Assembly: GCA_031417835.1 (NCBI GenBank)
Contig: JANOWJ010000026.1
Location: forward strand, 1 to 64,000
Length of the DNA: 64,000 nt
Origin: JADJLQ01 sp031417835
GTDB taxonomy: Bacteria; Bacteroidota; Bacteroidia; Chitinophagales; Saprospiraceae
Direction of reading: 5' to 3'
In this document: positions 1 to 7,810 of the stretch, piece by piece
Numbering within the stretch: position 1 is the stretch's first letter
Layout: the number at the start of each line of letters is the position of its first letter
The notes under the pieces: model-generated
What the model was told of the DNA's origin: nothing
The model's database searches: none
The model's input: the letters and a program-made list of their open reading frames with translations, nothing else
Program-made: the position numbers and the translations under genes

Positions 1-521
1 TCCCGTGCTTTCTCGGGTTCGGTAAAATAATTTGAAAAGTCGGTATCAATCAGTTTTTCACGTGAAATGCCAGTAACTTTTATGGAGGCAGCGTTCACAT
101 CTAATATTTTTCCATCGGCACTAATCGTGACAAGAGGGTCTAAACTCGCTTCAATTAAACTTCGGGCATATTGAGATGCTTGTTTTTGCTCAGTAACATC
201 GCGGGCTGCTGCAAAAACTCCAAGAACATTTCCTTTGTTATCTTTATACACGGAAGCATTGTATAATACATCTGTTAAAATTCCGTCCTTATGTTTTATC
301 GTTAGCGGATAATCGGACACAAATCCTTTTTCAAAAACCTGAAGATAACCTTCCCGTGCTTTCTCGGGTTCTGTAAAATAATTTGAGAAGTCCGTATCAA
401 TCAGTTTTTCACGTGGAATGCCAGTAACTTTTATAGAGGCAGCGTTCACATCTAATATTTTTCCATCGGCACTAATCGTAACAAGCGGGTCTAAACTCGC
501 TTCAATTAAACTTCGGGCATA
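1..521. repeat. In-frame tandem duplication coding for two PAS domains (351-bp period)
   Basis: Bases 1-170 and 352-521 are almost identical, with only a handful of substitutions. The offset is exactly 351 bp, which is 117 codons, so the duplication keeps frame and adds one complete PAS domain. The high identity points to a recent duplication or ongoing gene conversion. More copies may follow beyond the left edge. Confidence 0.85.
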
Positions 522-1199
522 GTTGTCAATTACTAATTCTGCTACGCGATTTTCTACATTTGAACTAAGCGCGTTGTATTTGTTTTGCGCCTGCGAAATT
601 TTAAAATACGACACTATAAGAAGTGTAACGGAGCCGATGATTAAAAAAATAGTAAACAAAGGTGTTACAAATGCTGATCTGCCGAATGATGTTGAACGAA
701 TACTGATCAGTTTGTCTTCTTCAGTTTCCATTTTATCAATATGTGAGCGAACATCATCCATTAATGCGTTGCCTTTTAACCTGTCTGCTGTGGAAAGCTT
801 TGACGCCTGAAACAGCGCCAAATTGTATTTCATCATTTCGATTCTTGCGTCAATTGCGGTTTTCAATGCAATTGCATTTTGTTGTTGTAAAGGGTTATCT
901 CTTATGAGTGATTCAAGTCTATTGAGCTCTAAAAGGATGCTAGTGTCGGCTGCAAGATATGACGACAGGTAAACAGAGTCCTTTGAAAACATGTATACCC
1001 TCATATCTGATTCTTTTTCTCTAAGCACTGCAAAAGACTTTTCAAGGCTGACCTTTACCAAGTTGGCATGATTAACCCAAGTGGCTTCCTCAATAAGATT
1101 TTTGATTCTGTTGTATGAGAAGTAAGAAAGAGCAAGCAAAGCAATGATTGCGATAACGAAGGGAATTATTGTCCCGAAATGTTTTGATTTCTCAATCAT
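1..1199 (-). CDS. CHASE3/PAS sensor histidine kinase, 5' part only (runs off the window)
   Basis: Membrane sensor kinase, incomplete because the gene continues past base 1. My translation from the ATG at 1199 gives a short cytoplasmic start, a hydrophobic segment at about residues 9-26 and an extracytoplasmic helical region of about 140 residues that fits the CHASE3 fold. A second membrane span follows (about 175-200), then two PAS domains starting near residues 226 and 343. The PAS domains carry the family-typical strings LVTISADGKILDVN and GVFAAARDVTEQK. The kinase core lies outside the window, so histidine kinase is inferred from this architecture and from the response regulator encoded 14 bases upstream. 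The second PAS is a near-copy of the first at DNA level. A diguanylate cyclase or other output cannot be excluded. Confidence 0.8.
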   Translation of the reverse strand, partial: MIEKSKHFGTIIPFVIAIIALLALSYFSYNRIKNLIEEATWVNHANLVKVSLEKSFAVLREKESDMRVYMFSKDSVYLSSYLAADTSILLELNRLESLIRDNPLQQQNAIALKTAIDARIEMMKYNLALFQASKLSTADRLKGNALMDDVRSHIDKMETEEDKLISIRSTSFGRSAFVTPLFTIFLIIGSVTLLIVSYFKISQAQNKYNALSSNVENRVAELVIDNYARSLIEASLDPLVTISADGKILDVNAASIKVTGIPREKLIDTDFSNYFTEPEKAREGYLQVFEKGFVSDYPLTIKHKDGILTDVLYNASVYKDNKGNVLGVFAAARDVTEQKQASQYARSLIEASLDPLVTISADGKILDVNAASIKVTGISREKLIDTDFSNYFTEPEKAR

Positions 1200-1213
1200 G
1201 CTGAATTATTGTT

Positions 1214-1654
1214 TCATGATATTTCTAAGACAAATTTATCTCTTGGAGGCTGTTGATTTTGTTCCCAAAGGTCAAGCTTCAATACCGTTTCAATGGTCTT
1301 TATTAAAAGTTGATGGGAATTAGGTTTGCGGAGATAACAATTTGCGCCAAGGGAATAAGTTGCCTCTACTGCGTTCGGGTTGGCGGTTGTAGAAAAAATG
1401 ACAACGGGAATATCCTTCAGCTTTGGAGTGTCTCTGATTTCCTTCAAACATTCGATTCCGCTTTTGAATGGCATATTCAGGTCGAGAAAAATAACATCAG
1501 GTGGTGGATGTGCCGTTAAAGTTTCAAGGTTGATCATCAACTCTAATCCATTGCTTGAAAGGGTAAGTTGACTCGGGATGTTGATTTCATTGAGGGCATC
1601 TTCAAAGAACATGCGATCATCTGCATCATCTTCGGCAAGAAAGATATTTTTCAC
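1214..1654 (-). CDS. Single-domain response regulator (CheY-like receiver)
   Basis: A 146-residue protein made of one receiver domain. The acidic pocket is seen near the N-terminus (LAEDDADD). The phospho-acceptor Asp lies in DVIFLDLNMP at about residue 57, the conserved Thr in VVIFSTTAN and the Lys in LRKPN. There is no DNA-binding or enzymatic output domain. It reads into the sensor kinase with a 14-base gap and the same orientation, so the two are probably co-transcribed and the receiver is the kinase's phosphotransfer partner. Stand-alone receivers of this subtype (long insertion, LDLNMP motif) are common next to PAS kinases in Bacteroidota and often act by protein contact. Function beyond phosphotransfer is not visible. 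Confidence 0.9.
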   Translation of the reverse strand: MKNIFLAEDDADDRMFFEDALNEINIPSQLTLSSNGLELMINLETLTAHPPPDVIFLDLNMPFKSGIECLKEIRDTPKLKDIPVVIFSTTANPNAVEATYSLGANCYLRKPNSHQLLIKTIETVLKLDLWEQNQQPPRDKFVLEIS

Positions 1655-1829
1655 TTGTGGATGGAGTTATCCTTCAAGGTAAGCATTATTCTCCGTTGTT
1701 CTCATGGATCACCTGTGTTTGTCATCTCGGTCGGAGATATCCACTCAATATTTATATCTAACCGTCCGCGGAAACGAATCTAGAAAATCATTGACCAACT
1801 TCTCTGCGGGACTGTCATGGCTTGCTGGT

Positions 1830-1920
1830 AACATCTATGAAAGTATCCGTCTGCCCAAAAAAAATGAGATTAACATATAATAGGTTTTGACAGGACTGGC
1901 GGTATACTTTCATAGATGAT
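1830..1920 (-). repeat. attC-like palindromic element (copy 1)
   Basis: The plus strand reads AACATCTATGAAAGTATCCG at 1830-1849, and this is matched in inverse by CGGTATACTTTCATAGATG at 1900-1918, with an imperfectly paired inner stem and a 40-base loop. One T (1903) has no partner, as in an extrahelical base. Read on the minus strand, the right-hand side ends in ATAGATGTTACCAGCAAG, very close to copy 2 at 7145-7166. This is the only clear feature in the gap between the response regulator and the fragments below. See copy 2 for the integron interpretation. Confidence 0.5.
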
Positions 1921-2170
1921 ATACGAAATATTGCGTTAAATAGTCTATATCTGAACTAAATGTGAACGCCTCCGGCTATCTATATTTTCCATCGGACCAC
2001 GAAATCGGAATTAAGTGGTGTCGGTAAGGTGGGCCTGCCAACCGATGGTAGGTGTAAAATTCAGCTGTCATCAATGAATTGGGACTAACGCTGGCTAGCT
2101 CCCAAGGAACTCGCGCTTGAAGGCCAAAATCAAACAGGGATCGAACTCTATTTAACACATATAAAAAATC

Positions 2171-2305
2171 TAACGTTAATGTATAATCAATTCGATCGGC
2201 AGGTGATAACTGTGAATCCAATGGGATTAAAATCGGCGACTGATGGCTGAGAAAATCGAATAGGCGTATTATAATCTCCCTTGATCAACTCCGAAACCTA
2301 AAAGA
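2171..2305 (-). pseudogene. Detached copy of the 3' end of the endonuclease/exonuclease/phosphatase gene
   Basis: About 135 bases here align with the 3' end of the intact gene at 9085-10074 (roughly 9086-9220). Stretches such as GAAAATCGAATAGGCGTATT are identical, and scattered substitutions break the frame. The corresponding peptide in the intact gene is the conserved C-terminal block with FSDHLPIELI. There is no upstream part of the gene here, so it cannot encode an enzyme. It is one of several 3'-end fragments in this window. The open frame that runs leftward to 1976 matches no family I know and is not annotated. Confidence 0.75.
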
Positions 2306-2371
2306 ATACCTATCGGCTTTAGCCCACGACATATCCGAATATTAAAACGTTCTGCTGTGTCATTTTAATTT

Positions 2372-3163
2372 TCATTTGGAGTGTAAGGTCCGCCTGTTTC
2401 CAATTTCAAATGATGCTATCAATCGCAAAACTTCTGAATACATGGTGTCTCTTGGATTTTCTTTTTCTTCCAATTTCAAAATCACTTTGTATTCGGCTGA
2501 CTTTTCTAAAAAGATTGCTTTGTAAATGGCATCCGTGTAAAAAGCATACTTGTAATTTCCCATTTCCAAATACTTGTTAAGGGCATCGGTAAATACTTTT
2601 CTGTAAGTTGGTTCACGGGCAATAGCAATCAAAAAGTCTTCTTCTCGTTGATTAATGAACTTTGTTGTTCCACCCAAGCGTTCATTCATTGTGTCAATCA
2701 CAATGTCAAGAATTGCCCCTCTCAACGCTTTTGCTTTTACACTTTCTGACAGCAACATTCCAAGGTTTAGGAATGCACGAAAATTGAAGAGTGCCAATGC
2801 TTTCAGATTCCTAAGTGATTGATTGTTATCTTCTTGAGTTAACAGAGGGTCATTGATGTCCCTCTGTTCAAGGTCATCGTCCGGATGCACTAAATAACCA
2901 AAATTTGACTTAAACTCTTTCAGTTTTTCGCCTTTAATAACCTCATAGCCGTTGTGCCTTATTTCCTTTTCATAATTCTGAACATATCGCTTTACTGTTT
3001 TGGTGCTAATCTCAAAGTAATCAGCCAACATTTGGGTTGTGAACCTATATTCTTCCTCATAAAGCATTCCTGTAATGCCTAAATACTTCTGAATATTTTC
3101 AACTACCGCACTGTTGTTAAGAATATTCTGCCTGTCAAGTGTTGAGTTGGTTAAATCTTTCAT
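2372..3163 (-). pseudogene. HTH DNA-binding protein of the type found near Fic/Doc genes, C-terminally truncated
   Basis: The 263-residue reading frame has an N-terminal helix-turn-helix-like region at about 40-65 (RFTTQMLADYFEISTKTVKRY). A long helical domain follows with LFNFRAFLNLGMLLSES, a tract resembling proteins annotated as RhuM-like or Doc-associated DNA-binding proteins in many bacteria. From memory those proteins run to about 320-340 residues. Here the family resemblance stops at LRLIASFEIG, and the last residues come from sequence that, in another frame, copies the 3' end of the globin gene at 3820. The gene therefore looks 3'-truncated by a rearrangement and may be inactive. No Fic/Doc partner is next to it. 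The family assignment is from memory of sequence style and is only moderately secure. Confidence 0.5.
2377..2403 (-). repeat. Copy of the globin gene 3' end
   Basis: TGTAAGGTCCGCCTGTTTC occurs here (2382-2400) and at 3837-3855, where it encodes the end of the globin (GETGGPYIP). It is fused to the truncated HTH gene, in a different frame from that gene. Confidence 0.55.
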
Positions 3164-3285
3164 AGTTTCTTAGTTAAATTGTTTCCAGTATACTAGAATC
3201 ATTATTTACTGCATTGATTATTAGTTTCATTCATGATCTTAAATGTTCGTTTGCTTGCTGCTTTTTATTCTATTCCAAACAAAGC

Positions 3286-3558
3286 TTACGCCAACCTGTC
3301 AATTTCTCTCTCAATTGGCTTGAGTATAGCATTTGCCTGACTTTCGTTTTTGTCGCCTTCAATTAGTTGTTTCTTTATTTTGTAACGCCCATTAAATTTT
3401 TCGTTGAAGGTAACTAATGTTACGTTGGTCTTTGTAGATGGAGGTTTTTGTATAGCAAAAAAATTGCAGGGTGCATAACAGTTACATATACGCGGATTGG
3501 ATCTCCTTTGGCTTAGGCCAATTGGTGGTACTCTTTGGACCGGACAGGTGGTATACAA
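3286..3558 (-). CDS. Small unrecognised frame, probably a gene fragment
   Basis: A 90-residue frame. The last about 45 residues (from TNVTLVTFNEKF to REIDRLA) are hydrophilic and protein-like. The first about 30 residues are translated from a repeat (3542-3572) and look artefactual, so the true start is unclear. A GTTATGC core (3478-3484 on the minus strand) lies shortly before the plausible part, which fits a cassette boundary. I recognise no family. It could be a very small cassette gene or the tail of a larger lost gene. Confidence 0.25.
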   Translation of the reverse strand: MYTTCPVQRVPPIGLSQRRSNPRICNCYAPCNFFAIQKPPSTKTNVTLVTFNEKFNGRYKIKKQLIEGDKNESQANAILKPIEREIDRLA

Positions 3559-3572
3559 TCACCGGATTATAA
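3542..3572 (-). repeat. Cassette-boundary-like repeat, copy A
   Basis: 31 bases differing at only four positions from 3788-3818 (shared parts GGTGGTA, TCACCGGATTATAA). Both copies lie just 3' of a stop codon on the minus strand, as attC sites do. The left half (GGACNGGYGGTATAC) also resembles the right arm of the palindrome at 1830-1920. Confidence 0.5.
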
Positions 3573-3787
3573 TTCTTAAATTAATTGTTCCATCTTTATT
3601 GATTTAGCTGCCCTACCTCTTTTTGAAGGCAAATGACAGGATAAATCAATCATCTGTACTTTAAAATACTAGGGGGTCATCGTGTGAAGGAATGTCAGTA
3701 TGCACGTATGCACAACCAATTTAGTGGGTCGACATGCCCGGAATACTGGAGGCAGATTCAAACGGAATTGGGGAGTCAGTATGCTCC

Positions 3788-3818
3788 GGACTGGTGGTAC
3801 ACCTTCACCGGATTATAA
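3788..3818 (-). repeat. Cassette-boundary-like repeat, copy B, directly after the globin stop
   Basis: Partner of copy A. It starts two bases after the globin stop codon on the minus strand. Its CCTTCAC can pair with GTGAAGG at 3684-3690, which would make a structure of about 120 bases. GTCAGTATGC occurs twice in between (near 3692 and 3776). Confidence 0.45.
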
Positions 3819-3819
3819 A

Positions 3820-4299
3820 TTAAATTTTATCTGGAATGTAAGGTCCGCCTGTTTCTCCCCAACCCCACTTAGGCATTGGCTCATTTGATGCCAACGGATT
3901 TTCGGTCAGTTGTGAGTTGATGACAGCCAGCCTTGTCCCCCATTCAATGTACCCAACAAATGCAGAACGAAACTCCGGGTCGCTTTTTAAACCTACTTCA
4001 TCCGCTGTTTGCAATAAAAGATGGACCCAACGCTGGCGCTGTTCTTCGGTCAGCATTTTGCCAATATGTTTGCCAACCATAATAGCATGGCTTCCTTGAT
4101 CTTCTGTGGTATACAGTTTGTCGCCGCCAAATACTTCGGCTACAAAATGTGCAACGTGGCTGATATGTTCGGGTGACATGTCTTTAAATACATCGCCCAA
4201 CAGATCATCCTGCAACACTTTGTCGTAAAATTTTGTAAATAATGTTTCAAAGGTTTTGATGTCTCCAGCCCATTCGTAAAGTGTTGGTATATTTTTCAT
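3820..4299 (-). CDS. Group II truncated hemoglobin
   Basis: A 159-residue haem protein of the truncated (2-on-2) globin class, group II (TrHbO type). Recognisable parts are YEWAGD near the N-terminus, FYDKVLQDDLLGDVFKDM, the F-helix region ending in H-x-x-x-H before VFGG, and the tract TEEQRQRWVHLLLQTADEVGL. DPEFRSAFVGYIEWGTR and the C-terminal PKWGWGE follow. Such globins bind O2 or NO, or act in redox detoxification in the cytoplasm. The length is slightly above the usual 130-150 because of the C-terminal tail. It stands alone between repeats, with no promoter partner gene. The last codons recur at 2377-2403. Identification is strong; the precise ligand chemistry cannot be told. Confidence 0.9.
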   Translation of the reverse strand: MKNIPTLYEWAGDIKTFETLFTKFYDKVLQDDLLGDVFKDMSPEHISHVAHFVAEVFGGDKLYTTEDQGSHAIMVGKHIGKMLTEEQRQRWVHLLLQTADEVGLKSDPEFRSAFVGYIEWGTRLAVINSQLTENPLASNEPMPKWGWGETGGPYIPDKI

Positions 4300-4558
4300 T
4301 GTCTTTTTATTGCGCTTGGGGTTGATGAGATTTGATTTTTTATTAACTGCTTGAAAATGTCATTTTGTTGTTTGGTTTGAGTTGTTAGGGTGTTGCACTA
4401 CAAAGCTGGTTAAGGGTTCAAGTGTTGCGGTGGTCGGGACTTTTACCCACAAGACTTGATTTGAAAAACTATAGTTTGATTAACCACAAAAATGTCTTTG
4501 AAGCACGAAACCCCGCCTTTTGGGATGCCGCTGTTATAAGCTGGGCTTCATAGGAGGG
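4300..4558. other. Intergenic stretch with a cassette-edge motif
   Basis: No gene is seen. GTTATAAGC at 4533-4541 is the exact inverse of GCTTATAAC at 7145-7153, so the two 9-mers bracket the methylase/ATPase pair. CCCCGCCTTTTGGG at 4510-4523 can form a short hairpin. I found no partner L'/R' arm that would complete an attC here. Confidence 0.35.
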
Positions 4559-5452
4559 TTAAATCATTAAGGCTTCCTGAAATTCAATTTGTTTTAACTT
4601 AATCTGACTGTTTATTCGTTTCGATTCTGGCAAAATGAGATTATGCGAATGGGTTAACAATTCACTTCCTTTCTTTATATTCTGGGCAGTATAAATTAGA
4701 CTAAATTCATATAATTCTAAATCCGAGTATAATTCTCTTATATCTTCAACATTATCATAAGATAGTATCCATCTGAACTCATCAATGTTTTTTAAACATT
4801 TTGCTAAGTCAACATGATCACCATGCTTGTAGAAGTTCATGTATAGAGCCTTGCCCTGCTCATAGTATGGTGGATCTAAGTACACTAGAGTGTTGGGGTC
4901 TTTAATTTTGCCAATAAATTTAAGAGCGTCGTCTTTGGTTATTTTTATATCTTTTCTTCTCTCAACAATCTTGGTAATTCGTTCGCAAAGGTCCGTTTTG
5001 TTGAAACGACAGTCAATCTTATAACTTGCTAAACTTTGATTTAACGAATCCTGCCCGCCCATTGGTCCTGCGCTTAAAATACCGGATCGATTAGTTCGCG
5101 AAAGAAAAAAAGTTGCAAATCCAAGTTCAAAACTGGGTTTACTTGCAGTCTTATATATTTTCCTCTGCTTTGTCCATTCTTCAAGATTGACTTCAATACA
5201 ATCGAGCTGATCAATAAAACGCTCGCTTTCCAAAAGCATGTAATTCCAAAAAGAAAAAACGCTAATACTGGCATCATTAATTTTTATACGATCTACCCGT
5301 TCCCTTAGTAAAAGGTTTACTGCTGCTCCAGCTCCTCCCGCATATGGTTCGGCATAAGTAATATTCTTCAGAGCATTATACGCAATCACTTCTTCAAAAA
5401 ATGAAGTCATAACTGATTTTCCTCCGGGATATCTAAGTGGCGTAGTATTCAT
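4559..5452 (-). CDS. D12-class DNA N6-adenine methyltransferase (Dam-like)
   Basis: A 297-residue enzyme that transfers a methyl group from S-adenosylmethionine to N6 of adenine in a specific DNA site. The motifs are in the order expected for the alpha/Dam class: RYPGGKS at 7-13, the SAM-binding EPYAGGAG at 35-42, NRSGILSAGPMGG at 121-133 in the target-recognition part, and the catalytic DPPY at 193-196. It starts 7 bases after the stop of the ATPase-TOPRIM gene on the same strand, so the two are almost certainly one transcript. A housekeeping Dam would not normally sit with such an ATPase. The pairing suggests self-protection within a restriction-like or abortive defence unit (inference). 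The recognition site is unknown. Confidence 0.9.
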   Translation of the reverse strand: MNTTPLRYPGGKSVMTSFFEEVIAYNALKNITYAEPYAGGAGAAVNLLLRERVDRIKINDASISVFSFWNYMLLESERFIDQLDCIEVNLEEWTKQRKIYKTASKPSFELGFATFFLSRTNRSGILSAGPMGGQDSLNQSLASYKIDCRFNKTDLCERITKIVERRKDIKITKDDALKFIGKIKDPNTLVYLDPPYYEQGKALYMNFYKHGDHVDLAKCLKNIDEFRWILSYDNVEDIRELYSDLELYEFSLIYTAQNIKKGSELLTHSHNLILPESKRINSQIKLKQIEFQEALMI

Positions 5453-5459
5453 ATTTTAA

Positions 5460-7028
5460 TTACAGCGTTTCAATTGAATATGCCTTCGCAAATTTATTAT
5501 AAACTGTTTCAAATTCTTTTATAAAATTGTCAACAATTGACTTATTTTCAAAAATCCAGGGGTTTATGACCTTAGTGGCGTTAAGTCCCCAACGCTTTAA
5601 ATGAGAATTAAACCACTTTTTCGCCTTGTTTCTATCAGTACTAATTTCATCCGGAGTGAAGTCTTTGAAGCAGTATTGCTTGGTAAAATTTGGATTTATC
5701 TTTGACCAAACATCTGAATCATCATCAAGGTGATGAAGAAAATCTGCTAATAGTCTTTCGGGAGAAAGAATATTTGGAAGAACTAAAAAATTCTTAAAGA
5801 TTTTTATTTTCGTCAGTTTCTTTTTATCATCCCTCACATCTCCGTCTAAAATTACAATTGAGTTTGGGAGGATAAAACTTGGAATCTTATGGGATGCTAG
5901 ATCAATTAAGCTGCTGCAACTTAAATTGCAATCTATAAAACGAAGTTTTGAGGTTCGCTTCTTAAGGAGAGCCTTAGCAAAAATTGAAGTTTCTTTGTCT
6001 TCGGTAAAGACATCAATCTTGTTTTTGTGAATGTCACCAATTGAAACTTCCAACCGGTGCTTTATGGTATAAATCGAAGTATTATTTATCGGCTTAATTT
6101 TTCCATTTTTTTTCTCTAGATATATGACATTAATTTGATTTTTAGTTGCTGTCACTTTCTGAAGGCTTTCCTTAAGTGAACACACATGCTCTAGAACAGA
6201 AAGGGAATGCGTTGTAAATATTATTTGAATTTTATAATTAGACGCAAATTTTCGCAATGCATCAACCAATTTTATTTGCGAAGCTGGATATAATGTTGCA
6301 TCTAATTCATCGATTGCAAGAATGCCACCTTGGTAATCATTTGGATATTTTTCATGAAGTCTTTTAAACGATATAATTCCCAATAAAATTTTTCCAATAT
6401 TGTCTTGACCAGCTGAATTTTGTTTCCAATCATAGTGATCAGTGCTAACCCCCACAGTATTTTTATTACTGCTTTCCAAATAGCTTGTTTCTGTATAATC
6501 ATCTAGCGTTATAAGTATTTTCTTATGCCATTCGTTATAAAACTTGATTTCACTTTCTGAAAGAGTAAATTTCGCACTTTTAATTAGCTTAGAATCTTCT
6601 CCGATTGGTATCAATCGCTTTAGACTAAGGTAAATTACCGGAAGCTGGATGTAGCCCGATCCTTTTTCCCTGCTTCCTTTTGGCCAAAATCTAATTTTAT
6701 TTTTGTCTCTTGGAATGCTTTCAATAGTAATTTGCTTAGGTTCATTTGCCAGGTGCAGCGTCCATTCATGCATTTTTGCTTTATCGAACGTACTAGACAA
6801 TTTAAATTTTTCACTGAATGCTGATTTAAAAGATCCGCCACTCAAAGGCAATTCTTTTATCATTGGATTGGCATCATCCGTAATGGTAAAAGGCTGGCTA
6901 AGCATTCCTAAAATAGTGGTTTTTTGAGTGCCGTTTTGTCCAGCAATTATACTTAACTGAGTTCCAAGGATAAATTCAACATTTTCAAAACCCCTAAATT
7001 TTTCAATTTCAACCTTAGTGATAATCAT
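5460..7028 (-). CDS. AAA/OLD-type ATPase with C-terminal TOPRIM-like domain (candidate defence nuclease)
   Basis: A 522-residue protein. The N-terminus starts like SMC/OLD ATPases (EIEKFRGFENVEF) and has a P-loop at 30-38, GQNGTQKTT, where Gln35 replaces the usual glycine. An ABC-type signature-like SAGQDN lies at 205-210, Walker B GILAIDE at 235-241 and a TTHS switch at about 273-276. The C-terminal third carries the two acidic TOPRIM hallmarks, E343 in VFTEDKE and DGD at 395-397 (IVILDGDV). This architecture is that of OLD-family nucleases, GajA, or a fused PARIS AriA/AriB. The gene lies directly upstream of a DNA adenine methylase. Inference: the ATPase senses DNA or a phage protein, the TOPRIM part cuts nucleic acid, and the methylase protects the host. 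Whether it belongs to a named system cannot be settled from sequence reading. Confidence 0.8.
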   Translation of the reverse strand: MIITKVEIEKFRGFENVEFILGTQLSIIAGQNGTQKTTILGMLSQPFTITDDANPMIKELPLSGGSFKSAFSEKFKLSSTFDKAKMHEWTLHLANEPKQITIESIPRDKNKIRFWPKGSREKGSGYIQLPVIYLSLKRLIPIGEDSKLIKSAKFTLSESEIKFYNEWHKKILITLDDYTETSYLESSNKNTVGVSTDHYDWKQNSAGQDNIGKILLGIISFKRLHEKYPNDYQGGILAIDELDATLYPASQIKLVDALRKFASNYKIQIIFTTHSLSVLEHVCSLKESLQKVTATKNQINVIYLEKKNGKIKPINNTSIYTIKHRLEVSIGDIHKNKIDVFTEDKETSIFAKALLKKRTSKLRFIDCNLSCSSLIDLASHKIPSFILPNSIVILDGDVRDDKKKLTKIKIFKNFLVLPNILSPERLLADFLHHLDDDSDVWSKINPNFTKQYCFKDFTPDEISTDRNKAKKWFNSHLKRWGLNATKVINPWIFENKSIVDNFIKEFETVYNKFAKAYSIETL

Positions 7029-7150
7029 AATTTCGTCTCAGTTTCGATATTTGAATGTGTAAAATTAAAATTTTCGACGATATTTCAGTAAAACCCTTTC
7101 ATGGCTTGCTAATCGTGATGTATGGGCACGAAATGCGAAGCCTTGCTTAT

Positions 7151-7234
7151 AACATTTATGAAAGTATCCGACAGCCATTAAAAAATTTTGGCTTTGAATT
7201 GGCTGTTAAACTGGCTGTCGGTATACTTTGCGTT
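7151..7234 (-). repeat. attC-like palindromic element (copy 2)
   Basis: An 84-base palindrome. On the plus strand AAC (7151-7153), a 7-base spacer, AAAGTAT (7161-7167) and CCGACAGCC (7168-7176) pair perfectly with GGCTGTCGG (7213-7221), ATACTTT (7223-7229), a 2-base spacer and GTT (7232-7234). T7222 is left unpaired. AAC/GTT ends, an unequal unpaired spacer, a second stem and a single extrahelical base are the described architecture of integron attC sites. Compared with copy 1 the stem bases differ but still pair, which indicates that the fold is conserved. The minus-strand core GTTATAAGC begins the methylase/ATPase segment. Confidence 0.55.
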
Positions 7235-7810
7235 GACCGAATGCTGAGGCTTTGCTCGCCAGAATTACCGTGGCTTCGCACAGCACAAGAGCAAGTGCTT
7301 AGCACTTTATTGTAAAAAGTAATTTGGTGATTTGAAGACATTTGTGTTGGATTTATTGGGGACAAGGAAAGAGAATATGGAATGTGCCATTTAAGCTTAT
7401 GATTTACAGATAAAAATAGAATTAGTTTTTGAATATTTTGAATAAAAAAAGAAAGTACAAAGCCTTGCCAAGGCTACAGGTAGATGTAACAGAAAAAATT
7501 AGGATTTTAGGAAGTACTTAATAAGATAAACAGAATCTAAATCATCTATCCATCTGAGAAAGTTCCACTCTGGTAAAGTATTGCAATTAATACCAGCGTC
7601 GATTGTTGACAGTGAGGACAGATGGAATGATCTGTTTTGTTAGCATACTGTGATAAAGTTTATTTTCCATGTTTTTATTGTTTTAGCCATGGAAGATAGT
7701 GGATAAATCGGAGAGGAAAACCCGTTGTGAAGCAATGTTGGTTCAACGGTTTGATGTGCGAATGTGCGACGCTTAGGATGCTTTTTCTTACATCCTTTGT
7801 TCGCTGATTT
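7235..7810. other. Gene-free stretch
   Basis: No convincing gene on either strand. The only structure seen is a short perfect palindrome, AAGTGCTTAGCACTT, near 7292-7306. The DNA from about 7380 to 7800 shows nothing recognisable. Confidence 0.5.

Noticed and set aside
1976..2221. An 81-codon frame on the minus strand
   Set aside because: Its first part is translated from a copied 3' end of the nuclease-fold gene in a shifted frame, and the rest resembles no protein family.
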